From positions 1 to 64,000 of the forward strand of contig CABUHO010000007.1 in NCBI GenBank assembly GCA_902491395.1: a DNA stretch of 64,000 nt, in the 5' to 3' direction. Below, one piece after another: positions 39,312 through 47,879 of this stretch (within the stretch, counting starts at the first letter, position 1; each line of letters begins with the position of its first letter). Position numbers and translations under genes: made by a program. A model generated the notes under the pieces. The model did no database searches. It saw only the letters and a list, made by a program, of their open reading frames with translations, and was not told where the DNA came from. The DNA comes from an uncultured Collinsella sp. (GTDB lineage: Bacteria > Actinomycetota > Coriobacteriia > Coriobacteriales > Coriobacteriaceae).

Positions 39312-41624
39312 CTACGCCGACGCGCTGTCGCGAGCCGCCTGGCATGTAGGAGTCTGACGCAGTGTAAGCGGCTTGTCCCCCGCCTCGGCCGACGTGGTCA
39401 GCGTATACGTGATCGTCGTCGTCTCGCCAGCATGCAGGTCAACGGTGCCCGAATAGAAGGGGATTCCATGCCACGTAGCGGCGCCAAGACCAAACTGGGT
39501 GCCCTCGACGGTCAGATCAGTAATGTTGCCGCCCGTCGGGGCAAACAGTGAGACATTCAGACGCTCGTCGTCACGCGCGGCATCGGGTGCGCTCGCCGCA
39601 ACGTAGTCGGGCAGCTTGCCAGCCTCCTCCTGCGTCATGATGTTCGTCAGGGTAACGGTGATGCGATAGGAGCACGTGCCGTCACCGTTCTTGATGCCCT
39701 GGCCAATCTGCGTATCGGCGTTCAGGTACCAGTCGAGCTTGGAGAAGCTCAGGTTGTTAAAGTAAACGCCGGCAACAGGATCGGCACTCGGGTCATCCGG
39801 ATTGGGCAGCGAAGCGTCAATGCCCGTCTCTTTGATGGCATTCTGCTCATCATCGTTTCTCATCCACGCGATCAGGCGGCCCTCTTCGGCACCGCGCTCA
39901 ACGGCGCTGACAAGCTTCGTAACATCGACATCGCCGATACCGCCAAGGATCTTGTCGAAGGCAGCGCTGGCGACAGATGCAAAGATGCCGTCCGACTCCT
40001 CGACCGGATAGTTCCAGTACACATCGTGCATGAGGACCTTTGCGGCGTTGGTGCCGTCGACAACCGTTCCGTCGGGCAGCGAGACATTACCGACCAGGCC
40101 CAGCAGATACTGCAGGAACACCGGGTCGATACCGATGACGCCATCAACGTCCTGTCCATACTGGGACTTCCACAGCGCGGCGACACGCTGCGAGTTGCGG
40201 GGCCAATCAGGCGAATAGGTATTGCCCGAGTTGTACAGGTTACTGTGGTTGCCGAACAGCGCCTCATCCTCTTCGTCGACGCTCTCGACTGCCTCATCCT
40301 CACTGAGTCCAATGCGGGGAACAAACTCGCCAATCGACATCTGGCCGTCAGTGACCGAAATCAGGCCCTGCGAACCGCCAAAGCCGCCGCAAGCACGAAT
40401 CTCGACGTTGTTCATGGCGTACACAAGGTAGTTACGCGTCTGGCCGTTGGCGCCGAGCATCTGGGGAAGGACGGGGGCGACCTTCTCCGCCGCGTCAACC
40501 GCGCCGTTGAGGGTGGCAAAGCCGTCCTTGGCCTTATCGACCAGCTCGGTCACCTGGGAAATATGAGTATCGCCAATGCCCTGGACCTTCTCGTTGGCGC
40601 TCTTGAACACCTTCGAGCTGCTGGAAAGCGAATCGGCGACCGCCTGCAGCGCGGACACGTTAATCATGCCGTCCTGGAACAGCTTGCCGGGCGTAGCCTG
40701 CGAAAGGTTATCGGCCATGGGAACCAGCGCATTGCTCGAGACATCGGACAGGGCGTCAATCATGGTGCGGGCCGCATTGATATCGCTGCCATACACCGGG
40801 ATAAACGAAGCCGCCGTCCACAGCGGGCTCGAGGTCTCCGCCTTCATGCTGTCGCAGAGTTCATCGATCTTCTTCGCGTCGTCAGGCAGCGTCGAAAAAT
40901 CGCCCGACGTGACCTTGTCCTTAAGGCCACCGACGATCTCGACAGCTTCCTTCGCTTCGCTCTTTACGGTCTTTGCCGAGTTAAGCAGCATAAAGCCGCT
41001 TGCGCCAAGCGCAACGAGAAGCACCGCGACTACAGCGGCAATAATGGCGCCGGTGTGACGCTTTTTGCGCTCACCCTTGCGATGGCGATGACGGACCAGG
41101 CCGTCAGAGGTCGAACTCGACGAAGCGTCGCTACCGTAGTTCAAGCCAAAATCGTAATAATCTTCCTTGGAACCCGAGCCCGCAAACTCGGCACCGCTAT
41201 CATCCAGGCGGGCGAACGTGCCAGTCTCGGAGGCGCCGGTGTAAATCGTGCCAAGGTTACCCGTAAGCCCCGCGCCACCGGCAGAGGGAGTATTGTTGGC
41301 GGCCTTGCCGGCATTAACGTTGCCGGCGGCATTCGCGGCGTTGGCAGCACCTGCATTGTTCTCAGGTGCCGAAGGAGCCCCGCTCGGCTGCGACGTGGAG
41401 GTTGCACCGCCCGCAAAGACATTCCCTCTTGCACGGCCGGTCTTTTTTGCCTTTTGAGACTGCTCGTACAGAGCGGTAAACATCGCCGTCTCGCCCGGGG
41501 ACACGCGCTTACCGGAACCGCCCTGTCCAGCGCCGCCCGGCGTGCCGGCCTTACCAGCCCCGTTCGGACGCGGCGGAACTGCAGGACGGCCGCTATCGCT
41601 GCCCTTAAAGTGATTACCAGCCAT
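39312..41624 (-). CDS. DUF4012 domain-containing membrane protein
   Basis: 770 residues. A long disordered N-terminal region (1-180), rich in Gly, Ala, Asn and Pro, is followed by a basic stretch (RHRHRKGERKKRH) and one transmembrane helix (AIIAAVVAVLLVALGASGFMLL, about 190-212). The C-terminal ~560 residues are outside and match DUF4012 (LVYAMNNVEIRACGGFGGSQGLISV, VDGVIGIDPVFLQYLLGLVG). DUF4012 proteins occur in actinobacterial exopolysaccharide and envelope contexts; function unproven. The start follows GAGGA. The inside-to-out topology follows from the positive charges before the helix. Confidence 0.85.
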   Translation of the reverse strand: MAGNHFKGSDSGRPAVPPRPNGAGKAGTPGGAGQGGSGKRVSPGETAMFTALYEQSQKAKKTGRARGNVFAGGATSTSQPSGAPSAPENNAGAANAANAAGNVNAGKAANNTPSAGGAGLTGNLGTIYTGASETGTFARLDDSGAEFAGSGSKEDYYDFGLNYGSDASSSSTSDGLVRHRHRKGERKKRHTGAIIAAVVAVLLVALGASGFMLLNSAKTVKSEAKEAVEIVGGLKDKVTSGDFSTLPDDAKKIDELCDSMKAETSSPLWTAASFIPVYGSDINAARTMIDALSDVSSNALVPMADNLSQATPGKLFQDGMINVSALQAVADSLSSSSKVFKSANEKVQGIGDTHISQVTELVDKAKDGFATLNGAVDAAEKVAPVLPQMLGANGQTRNYLVYAMNNVEIRACGGFGGSQGLISVTDGQMSIGEFVPRIGLSEDEAVESVDEEDEALFGNHSNLYNSGNTYSPDWPRNSQRVAALWKSQYGQDVDGVIGIDPVFLQYLLGLVGNVSLPDGTVVDGTNAAKVLMHDVYWNYPVEESDGIFASVASAAFDKILGGIGDVDVTKLVSAVERGAEEGRLIAWMRNDDEQNAIKETGIDASLPNPDDPSADPVAGVYFNNLSFSKLDWYLNADTQIGQGIKNGDGTCSYRITVTLTNIMTQEEAGKLPDYVAASAPDAARDDERLNVSLFAPTGGNITDLTVEGTQFGLGAATWHGIPFYSGTVDLHAGETTTITYTLTTSAEAGDKPLTLRQTPTCQAARDSASA

Positions 41625-41773
41625 AAAGAAATCCTCGCAATTGAGTCGCAATGAAAAAGTCCATAACGTTACTAGTTTATGGCATTTTGAGCATCGACAG
41701 CTAAACTCCAGACACGGATATCAATTGGCGAAAATGCGGCACAACACCTTTTCTGTCTTGGCGGCGGTGCCAG

Positions 41774-42796
41774 CTACACCGTGAGGAACATCATCACGAT
41801 GATCATGGCAAAGCCGATAAGGTCGGTCGGCAAAAACACCGTGCCCAGCATAACGGCGCTGGTGATGGTCGCCGAAACCGGCTCCACAGTTCCGATGAGG
41901 CTCGCACGCACCGAGCCGATGTCCTTAACGCCCTGCATATAGAGCATGTAAGCAAAAAACGAGCCGATAACCACGAATACCGCGAGCGCCTCGACGCCGG
42001 CAGCGTCGAGTGCCGGCATATGCGCCCAAGGCTGCACGAAGACGCACGAGACCACGCCCGCCGTGAGCATTGCCGAGCCCGTGACGATGGGGCTGCCGTA
42101 TTCGGGCAGGATCTTAGCGGGAATCACCGCCATACACGTGGCGCTGACCGCACACATAAGACCTGCTGCCAGGCCAAGCGGCGAGATATTCAGGCTGGTG
42201 GGGTCGCCGCCGGTGGCGATTAAAAAGGTTCCACCCAGAGCCAGGCCAATGCCGATAACTTCGCGAGTACGCGGCATGCGGCGATCGGTCACGCAGGTGT
42301 AGCCCATGATGATAACGAGCTGCAGGCACTGGAGCACCGTCGCGGTTCCGGCGTTCGTCAGGCGCACGGCCGAAAGATAGCAAAACTGGTTGAACAGCAG
42401 ACCAAAGGCGGTAAAGAGCAGCAGCTGCTTGCGATCGGCGGGTGTGGTCCAGAGCTTAATCAGGCGCTCGCGGTCGCGCGTAACAACCACGGCCATAAAG
42501 AGTAGACCGGCGAGAATCTGACGCACGCTCATAAGCCACAAGGTGTCGACGTGGTAGGTATCGAACAGAAAGCTCGCGCTGGTGCCCGAGAAGCCCCAAA
42601 ACGAACCGCCCACCAACGTAGCCAAGACGCCCGTGATCATCTTGCGCGTCGAAGCGCTGTTCAGGCGCTCGCGCCAAGCGCGGCGGGTGCTACGGCTGAG
42701 CTCATCGGTGCCCTCGGGCACATCAATGTTCGATATATCGGTCATCGGCACCGAAGCCCCTGCGCCTTCGACCTGCTCGACACGCTCTTTGCTCAT
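41774..42796 (-). CDS. EamA/DMT family transporter
   Basis: 340 residues. A hydrophilic N-terminal extension (~55 aa) is followed by about ten transmembrane helices in two EamA repeats (GGSFWGFSGTSASFLF, and GLAAGLMCAVSATCMAVIPAKI). Signature features include the LLFNQFCYLSAVRLTNAGTATVLQCLQ helix pair and IGTVEPVSATITSAVMLG near the C-terminus. Probably a metabolite exporter; substrate unknown. The start was chosen at ATG 42796 with GAGGGAATGG upstream. It is the only gene between the DUF4012 protein and tRNA-Val. Confidence 0.87.
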   Translation of the reverse strand: MSKERVEQVEGAGASVPMTDISNIDVPEGTDELSRSTRRAWRERLNSASTRKMITGVLATLVGGSFWGFSGTSASFLFDTYHVDTLWLMSVRQILAGLLFMAVVVTRDRERLIKLWTTPADRKQLLLFTAFGLLFNQFCYLSAVRLTNAGTATVLQCLQLVIIMGYTCVTDRRMPRTREVIGIGLALGGTFLIATGGDPTSLNISPLGLAAGLMCAVSATCMAVIPAKILPEYGSPIVTGSAMLTAGVVSCVFVQPWAHMPALDAAGVEALAVFVVIGSFFAYMLYMQGVKDIGSVRASLIGTVEPVSATITSAVMLGTVFLPTDLIGFAMIIVMMFLTV

Positions 42797-43027
42797 TCCA
42801 TTCCCTCGAAGCAGCCTGGAAACAATTCGGCTTACCTTACCACGGCGAAGGCACCAGCCGAAGGCTTGTCCGCTTATCGGTAGGACAATTCCGCAGGCGT
42901 CTTTCCATAGCTCGATACCGCAATGGTCTTGCATTATGCGACAGCCAAATCGCGGCAGCAGGCTCTTTTGAAATGGATATGACAAAGCCCCCGAATTCCA
43001 CAATGTAAGCGATTTTTAAAAATGTTC

Positions 43028-43056
43028 TTGCCACCGAGTTCAGGCTCCGTTATATT
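43028..43056 (+). promoter_or_regulatory. Promoter of tRNA-Val
   Basis: TTGCCA (43028-43033), a 17-bp spacer and TATATT (43051-43056), with a start expected ~22 bp before the tRNA. Confidence 0.75.
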
Positions 43057-43085
43057 ATCCCTTGCGCGCTTGCGCACCCTTGATC

Positions 43086-43160
43086 GGGCGTTTAGCTCAG
43101 GGGGAGAGCGCTTCCCTGACACGGAAGAGGTCAGAAGTTCAAATCTTCTAACGCCCACCA
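43086..43160 (+). tRNA. tRNA-Val (anticodon GAC)
   Basis: Acceptor GGGCGTT/AACGCCC, anticodon stem CTTCC/GGAAG with loop CTGACAC (anticodon GAC), T-loop TTCAAAT and encoded CCA. Unlike tRNA-Leu and tRNA-Phe, its 3' end is not duplicated. Confidence 0.96.
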
Positions 43161-43166
43161 AATGTT

Positions 43167-43205
43167 CGCAGCTCAGAGGCTATGTCCTCTGGGCTGTTTT
43201 GTTTT
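43167..43205 (+). terminator. tRNA-Val terminator
   Basis: CAGCTCAGAGG pairs with CCTCTGGGCTG, then TTTTGTTTT. The following 43206-43508 has no gene; it is relatively AT-rich and carries a perfect 13-bp tandem repeat TAACCAATCAGTC at 43395-43420. Confidence 0.85.
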
Positions 43206-43508
43206 ATGTCGCTAAATCCGCTGGCAGTTCCAACCGTCATCGCAACGTAACATCAATTCACCTGACGAATGGCAGCCAAACATATTCAATACCCCGACAT
43301 CAACAATAGCCAGGCACAAAACTGCGCCACAAGCTGCTCCAACCGCCCAACTGGCCAAAAGCCGACCATCTACTTACCAATCTATCCATCGGCATAACCA
43401 ATCAGTCTAACCAATCAGTCCGCACCGCAACTTCTCAGCAAAACGCCGCGATGTCTGCGCCCTGCGGTATCCTTGAGTCACTCGCACCTGCAGCACCAAG
43501 GAGCCGCC

Positions 43509-44195
43509 ATGCGCACCGAGCTCGATGTCCCCTTTTCGCACAAAGAAGAAGCCAAGGCGCTGGGCGCCAAATGGGACCGGACCAAGAAGATCTGGTATGT
43601 ACCCAGCGGCGTCAACCCCGAGCCTTTTGCCGAGTGGCTGCCCGGTGTTGACCGATCCGACCCCTCAGCGCCGTATATATATCTAGTACTGGGCAAGCGC
43701 GAGTGCTGGAAGTGTCACAAAGAGACCTCGGTCGCGGCCTTCGGCATTCCCTATCGAACCGATGACGACAAGGGCATCGCCATCGCGCACGCGCCCAACG
43801 AAGCCGGGCACATTACCATCGACACGGCCAACGCCAACGCACTCGCCATCGTGCCCGCTCTTGGCTGCGTGCCGGGCGAGATCCGCGACTATCTTTCTAA
43901 GCGCTGCGGCTACAAGCCCGTAGGCGCGCGAGCCTCCAAAGCCCCGTCGCTCGGCAACACGTGCACCAGTTGCGACGCGCTGCAAGGCAGCCGCTATCTG
44001 TTCGAGGAGCCCTCGTCCCCGTTTGCCCTCACTGCCATCAACAAGCTGCCGGCACTGGAGTTTGTACGCGTCGAAGTTGCCGGCGTCTTTGGCGTCCCGG
44101 CCACGCGCACCGACTTTGACCAGGCGCTCTTTACCTGGGCACGCGACCATCACGCCAAGTTCCACAAGCAACTCGGTGAGGGGGTTTATTTATAG
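43509..44195 (+). CDS. DUF5710 domain-containing protein
   Basis: 228 residues. The N-terminus RTELDVPFSHKEEAKALGAKWDRTKKIWYVPSG is a DUF5710 domain, a ~45-residue module often found in plasmid and mobile-element proteins such as primases. The rest carries two Cys pairs (CWKC and CTSC) that may bind zinc, a central EAGHITIDTAN region and a helical tail. AAGGAG precedes ATG 43509. It lies beside a restriction-modification pair, so a defence or mobile-element link is possible but unproven. Confidence 0.75.
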   Translation: MRTELDVPFSHKEEAKALGAKWDRTKKIWYVPSGVNPEPFAEWLPGVDRSDPSAPYIYLVLGKRECWKCHKETSVAAFGIPYRTDDDKGIAIAHAPNEAGHITIDTANANALAIVPALGCVPGEIRDYLSKRCGYKPVGARASKAPSLGNTCTSCDALQGSRYLFEEPSSPFALTAINKLPALEFVRVEVAGVFGVPATRTDFDQALFTWARDHHAKFHKQLGEGVYL

Positions 44196-44251
44196 AGATG
44201 ACATCGAGGCATTGAGGAGCAGGAGCTCGATCGTTAAACAATCCCAAAACG

Positions 44252-45757
44252 CTACAGCCCCAGAATGTGCTCCAGATAGCCCTTGTTGAACCAGAACGAT
44301 TGCTTCGTCATCCAGCGCCCGTCGGGCAGTTCGCAAGCATTCCTTGCGATGTCACCAATCTCTGTTCCATCGGCAAACTTGTAAGCCGCTTTTGACGTAT
44401 GCGGGCGAACGTGAACAATTGGGTTGTCCGCCATACCGGGCAGATTGTTAGTCACTTTGAGCTTTCCGCTCGCATCCCAATACGGATTGAGCTCAACGCC
44501 CTCACGTATTACCTTTCGCGTCTCATCCCAACAAGCTTTCGCAGGACCTTCGATTTCGTTTTCTCCCATCGCCCAGAACAAACAACGGTCGAGACGCAGC
44601 ACGCCATCGTGGTCCTCGCGAAACACAACGAAGAAGAAGCGATTGGTCTCAAGGCACGCATGAAAAGGCGACGTTTCCCAGTCTTCCTCAATCAAACGCT
44701 TGAACTCAAACGGCGGGAACGACATAGCCTGCTCGATGTGCCCCCTGTTGTTAACTCGAACGGTTCGGACGGAAATGCCTGCCTTGACGAATTCCTCGGC
44801 AGCATTGTTTTTGATTCCGAGCATACGATAGACGAGCGTTGTCCATTGCGCCTTATTGCCCGTGTACGCTAGTCCATACTGTTCGGCAATTTGGCGATCG
44901 GTCTCACCGTAATGACGCTCGATAAGTCCAGTTACGTAACTTTCGAAATCAATGGACTCATCGCCAGCTTGAACGATACTCTCGCCAACGCGCGGGGCAC
45001 CGAGCACGTAGGTATGAAGCACATAGTCCATATACGAGCGCTTGAGGGAAAAGGCGCGACGCTTTGCGCGATGGCGCTCAATCTCACCCGTATCGGTATT
45101 GAAGTACTCGTAATATTGGTCAACCCACATCGTCGCTTCAGTTGCGCCCTTTGTGCAGGCACCCAAGTAGGTGGTCATTCCTTCCGATAGCTCGTCCGCG
45201 CGACCATCCTGAATGTACGAAATGATCTTTTCGTAGTCGGCGCGAATGATCTTCATATCCTCTTCGGGCAGGCGAACCATGACCGCGCGCTCAATGCGTT
45301 GGTCGTATTTATCGATGGAACGATCTCGACCGTAATAAATCAACAAGATATTGCTGAGCTTGGTCTTAAGGTGCGAATTGTCATAGTCGAGCGAAACGGG
45401 ACGGTCGTAGGGAATCATCGTCAAGACAAGACGTTCGCCGGCAGATTTTCGACCGTCTTTAAGTACGTCAAAACACGTTGCCTTAAGCTCGACGCCCGCC
45501 TCGGGAAAGTCCGGCCGATCATCGCTGTTGGCCTTGTAGCCAAAGTAATGCTCCTCAATCAGGGTTCCCATACCGCCCTTGTACTTCTTGGATCCAAAGT
45601 CCTTAGGCGCGCTCTCCCCCTCCGGCGCAATGCCAAGCTCGAGAATATCGCGAAACGTCATCCCGTCGAGATTGGCAGCATACCGCTCGATGCTAGAGGG
45701 GTCAGAAAAATCAGTATCGTCAAGCATGCGCTTGAAATCGAGGTGCTTCTTGGACAT
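44252..45757 (-). CDS. Sau3AI-like type II restriction endonuclease (predicted GATC)
   Basis: 501 residues, close to Sau3AI (~490). It has the MutH/Sau3AI fold with catalytic Asp83, Glu90 and Lys92 in RPDFPEAGVELKAT; the D-x6-E-x-K spacing matches MutH. The C-terminal half (about 280-500) would be the second, DNA-recognition Sau3AI domain. The start was chosen at MSKKHLDF behind CGGAGGTACCCT; an in-frame upstream ATG (MEEYAALNYHEV) is possible. It is divergent from a matching C5 methylase. The DNA appears less GC-rich than its neighbours, suggesting transfer. Confidence 0.87.
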   Translation of the reverse strand: MSKKHLDFKRMLDDTDFSDPSSIERYAANLDGMTFRDILELGIAPEGESAPKDFGSKKYKGGMGTLIEEHYFGYKANSDDRPDFPEAGVELKATCFDVLKDGRKSAGERLVLTMIPYDRPVSLDYDNSHLKTKLSNILLIYYGRDRSIDKYDQRIERAVMVRLPEEDMKIIRADYEKIISYIQDGRADELSEGMTTYLGACTKGATEATMWVDQYYEYFNTDTGEIERHRAKRRAFSLKRSYMDYVLHTYVLGAPRVGESIVQAGDESIDFESYVTGLIERHYGETDRQIAEQYGLAYTGNKAQWTTLVYRMLGIKNNAAEEFVKAGISVRTVRVNNRGHIEQAMSFPPFEFKRLIEEDWETSPFHACLETNRFFFVVFREDHDGVLRLDRCLFWAMGENEIEGPAKACWDETRKVIREGVELNPYWDASGKLKVTNNLPGMADNPIVHVRPHTSKAAYKFADGTEIGDIARNACELPDGRWMTKQSFWFNKGYLEHILGL

Positions 45758-45829
45758 AGGGTACCTCCGAACGTCGCAGTTAACCTCATGGTAGTTCAGG
45801 GCAGCATATTCCTCCATGAAATTGAGGTC

Positions 45830-45858
45830 TTGATCTTGTCCGCTCGATCGGCTATTGT
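45830..45858 (+). promoter_or_regulatory. Promoter of the methylase gene containing GATC sites
   Basis: TTGATC (45830-45835), a 17-bp spacer and TATTGT (45853-45858), about 40 bp before the methylase start. GATC occurs inside the -35 box (45832-45835) and within the spacer (45846-45849), so the methylase may modify its own promoter. Confidence 0.5.
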
Positions 45859-45898
45859 TGTGAGCACCATAAACGGACACAGCAGCGATTGGAGAAAC

Positions 45899-47161
45899 GT
45901 GTCTGAGATTAACATTGCCGAGCTTTTTGCGGGCGTCGGCGGATTTCGTCTGGGTCTTGAAGGCTATGCCGACCCGCGTCATCCCGAGTTTTACATGAAG
46001 CCCGCTGGCCCCTTCCATACCATTTGGGCAAACCAGTGGGAACCGCCCGGAACCAAAACTCGTCAGTTCGCGGCACGTTGCTATATGGACCGCTTTGGCG
46101 AAGATTCCGTTGTCAACGAAGATATCAATAAGGTCTTGGATCAGGTTGAAGCCGGCAAAATTAAAATCCCCGACGTGCAAATGGTCGTCGGTGGCTTCCC
46201 TTGCCAGGACTACTCTGTTGCACGCCCGCTCAATCAGGCGCACGGCATCGAGGGCAAGAAGGGTGTCCTTTGGTGGGACATCTATCACTTCCTCGAAATG
46301 AAGAAGCCCAAGTTCGGTCTCTTTGAGAACGTCGACCGCCTGCTCAAGTCGCCCGCGTCTCAACGCGGTCGCGACTTCGCCATCATCCTAAGCTGTCTTG
46401 CCGACCTCGACTACACGGTCGAATGGCGCGTGGTCAACTCTGCCGAATACGGTTTCCCCCAGCGTCGCAAGCGTGTTTATATCTTTTGCGAAAAGGGCGC
46501 TGGCAAGGTTGATCTCGTTGATCGCATGCACAACGGCGTCATGGCTAAAGCCTTCCCCGCCATCTATCCCGACGAGATGTCCGAACTCGACGTTTTACCC
46601 GACCCCTACGAGAACTCAACTCGTTTTGGCATCGGCCAAAAGACCTCTCAATTCAAGAATGCTGGCGTCATGCAGGGCTGTCATGTTCTGACCTGCGACT
46701 TTGCCGAGGACTATCACGGTGAGCGCCGCGTGCTTGGCGACGTGCTTGTCGACGTGGCTGATGTCCCGGATCAGTTCTACATCTCCGACGAAAAGCTTCC
46801 CGACTGGCGCTACCTTAAGGGCAGCAAGCGCGAAGAACGCACTAACAAAAAGACAGGCTTTACGTACACGTATTCCGAGGGAGCCATGAGCTTCCCGGAT
46901 GCCACCGACAAGCCGAGCCGCACCATCCTCACAGGAGAAGGCGGCACGGGAGCGAGCCGCTTCAAGCACGTCATCGAATGTCCCGATGGCCGTTTCCGCC
47001 GTCTTGTTCCCGACGAGCTCGATCAGCTTCAGGGATTCCCGAAAGGCTGGACCGATACGGGCATGACTGACGGCCATCGAGCCTTCTGCATGGGCAACGC
47101 ACTCGTCACCGGCGTGCCCCATCGCATTGGCGAAGCCATGGTCGAAGTGTACGGCCTCTAA
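45899..47161 (+). CDS. DNA (cytosine-5)-methyltransferase, predicted GATC specificity
   Basis: A 420-residue C5 methylase with the full motif set: SAM motif AELFAGVGGFRLGL (7-20), catalytic GGFPCQDYSVA with Cys102, ENV motif LFENVDR (143-145) and QRRKRVYIFC. The late motif FCMGNALVTGVPHRIG closes the fold. The GTG start follows TTGGAGAAAC; the much longer open frame upstream overlaps the restriction gene and is rejected. With the adjacent Sau3AI-like enzyme, it probably protects GATC by m5C, as M.Sau3AI does. Confidence 0.92.
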   Translation: MSEINIAELFAGVGGFRLGLEGYADPRHPEFYMKPAGPFHTIWANQWEPPGTKTRQFAARCYMDRFGEDSVVNEDINKVLDQVEAGKIKIPDVQMVVGGFPCQDYSVARPLNQAHGIEGKKGVLWWDIYHFLEMKKPKFGLFENVDRLLKSPASQRGRDFAIILSCLADLDYTVEWRVVNSAEYGFPQRRKRVYIFCEKGAGKVDLVDRMHNGVMAKAFPAIYPDEMSELDVLPDPYENSTRFGIGQKTSQFKNAGVMQGCHVLTCDFAEDYHGERRVLGDVLVDVADVPDQFYISDEKLPDWRYLKGSKREERTNKKTGFTYTYSEGAMSFPDATDKPSRTILTGEGGTGASRFKHVIECPDGRFRRLVPDELDQLQGFPKGWTDTGMTDGHRAFCMGNALVTGVPHRIGEAMVEVYGL

Positions 47162-47172
47162 GGCAAGCAATC

Positions 47173-47208
47173 CGGAGCCGGCAGTTCACGCTGTCGACTC
47201 CGTTTTTT
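47173..47208 (+). terminator. Terminator after the methylase
   Basis: CGGAGCCGGCAG pairs imperfectly with GCTGTCGACTCCG, then TTTTTT. Confidence 0.75.
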
Positions 47209-47287
47209 CCATCCCACTCCCCTGTATACTGATGTAGCACGTGTTTCATCCGGGCTTGTTGGGCCGGGTCGTTCATGGGAGGTTTTT

Positions 47288-47779
47288 GTGGCTGCTTCGA
47301 ATCCGCCTAAGGGGAGCGTTTCTTCTTCGTCCATCAAGCCGGTTACGCGCAAGGCCGTGCGTTGCCAGCGCGAGGTCGCTTGGCTTGTCACGCAGGCGGC
47401 GGGCAGGCTTGTGGCGACCACTCAGGACGTCAATGCGCCTACGCCGAGCTTTGTGTTAGCGGCGGCGCTGGATTTTGTGCGCCAATTGGAGCTTGCCGCG
47501 CAGGATGCCAACGGCCACCTCGACTACCAGAACGTTATGGCGCCCGACCTGCAAACGTTCTGTCACATGGCCAAGTTGCCCGCCGCGCCCAATACGCTTT
47601 CGGACGCAGGCTACATGTTTACGCTCTCGGGCGCGGACCTTATCCGCGACATCTATGCATACTGCAGCGAGCTCGCCGAGCGCCACGTCTTTGACGCGGC
47701 AGAAGTCAAACCGGGGCATGTCATCAAGCTGGTTCTTAGGCTGTTCTTGATGGACGGGTTCAGGGCCATGCCGGCGTAA
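47288..47779 (+). CDS. Hypothetical protein, 163 aa
   Basis: Function not recognised. A Ser/Lys-rich N-terminus (MAASNPPKGSVSSSSIKPVT) precedes a mostly helical domain (CQREVAWLVTQAAGRLVATTQDVN, SFVLAAALDFVRQLELAAQDAN). A GADLIRDIYAYCSELAERHVFDA segment and a hydrophobic C-terminal helix (VIKLVLRLFLMDGFRA) end it. The GTG start has GGGAGG 6-7 nt upstream. A TATACT-like -10 box lies upstream at about 47225. It is flanked by the restriction-modification pair and an ATPase-type regulator, so an accessory role is possible. Confidence 0.65.
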   Translation: MAASNPPKGSVSSSSIKPVTRKAVRCQREVAWLVTQAAGRLVATTQDVNAPTPSFVLAAALDFVRQLELAAQDANGHLDYQNVMAPDLQTFCHMAKLPAAPNTLSDAGYMFTLSGADLIRDIYAYCSELAERHVFDAAEVKPGHVIKLVLRLFLMDGFRAMPA

Positions 47780-47879
47780 GCCGAGTCTTTAGCATCACCG
47801 TCGACTGGGCAACAACCGCTTTACCTTAATGGACGCCAATCGAGAGTCGATTATTGGGTCGCCTCGTCCACTAACGCAT

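Noticed and set aside
45299..45898. N-terminal 200-codon extension of the methylase frame
   Set aside because: It lies antisense to the restriction enzyme gene. The methylase motif I starts right after the GTG at 45899, which has a good ribosome-binding site.
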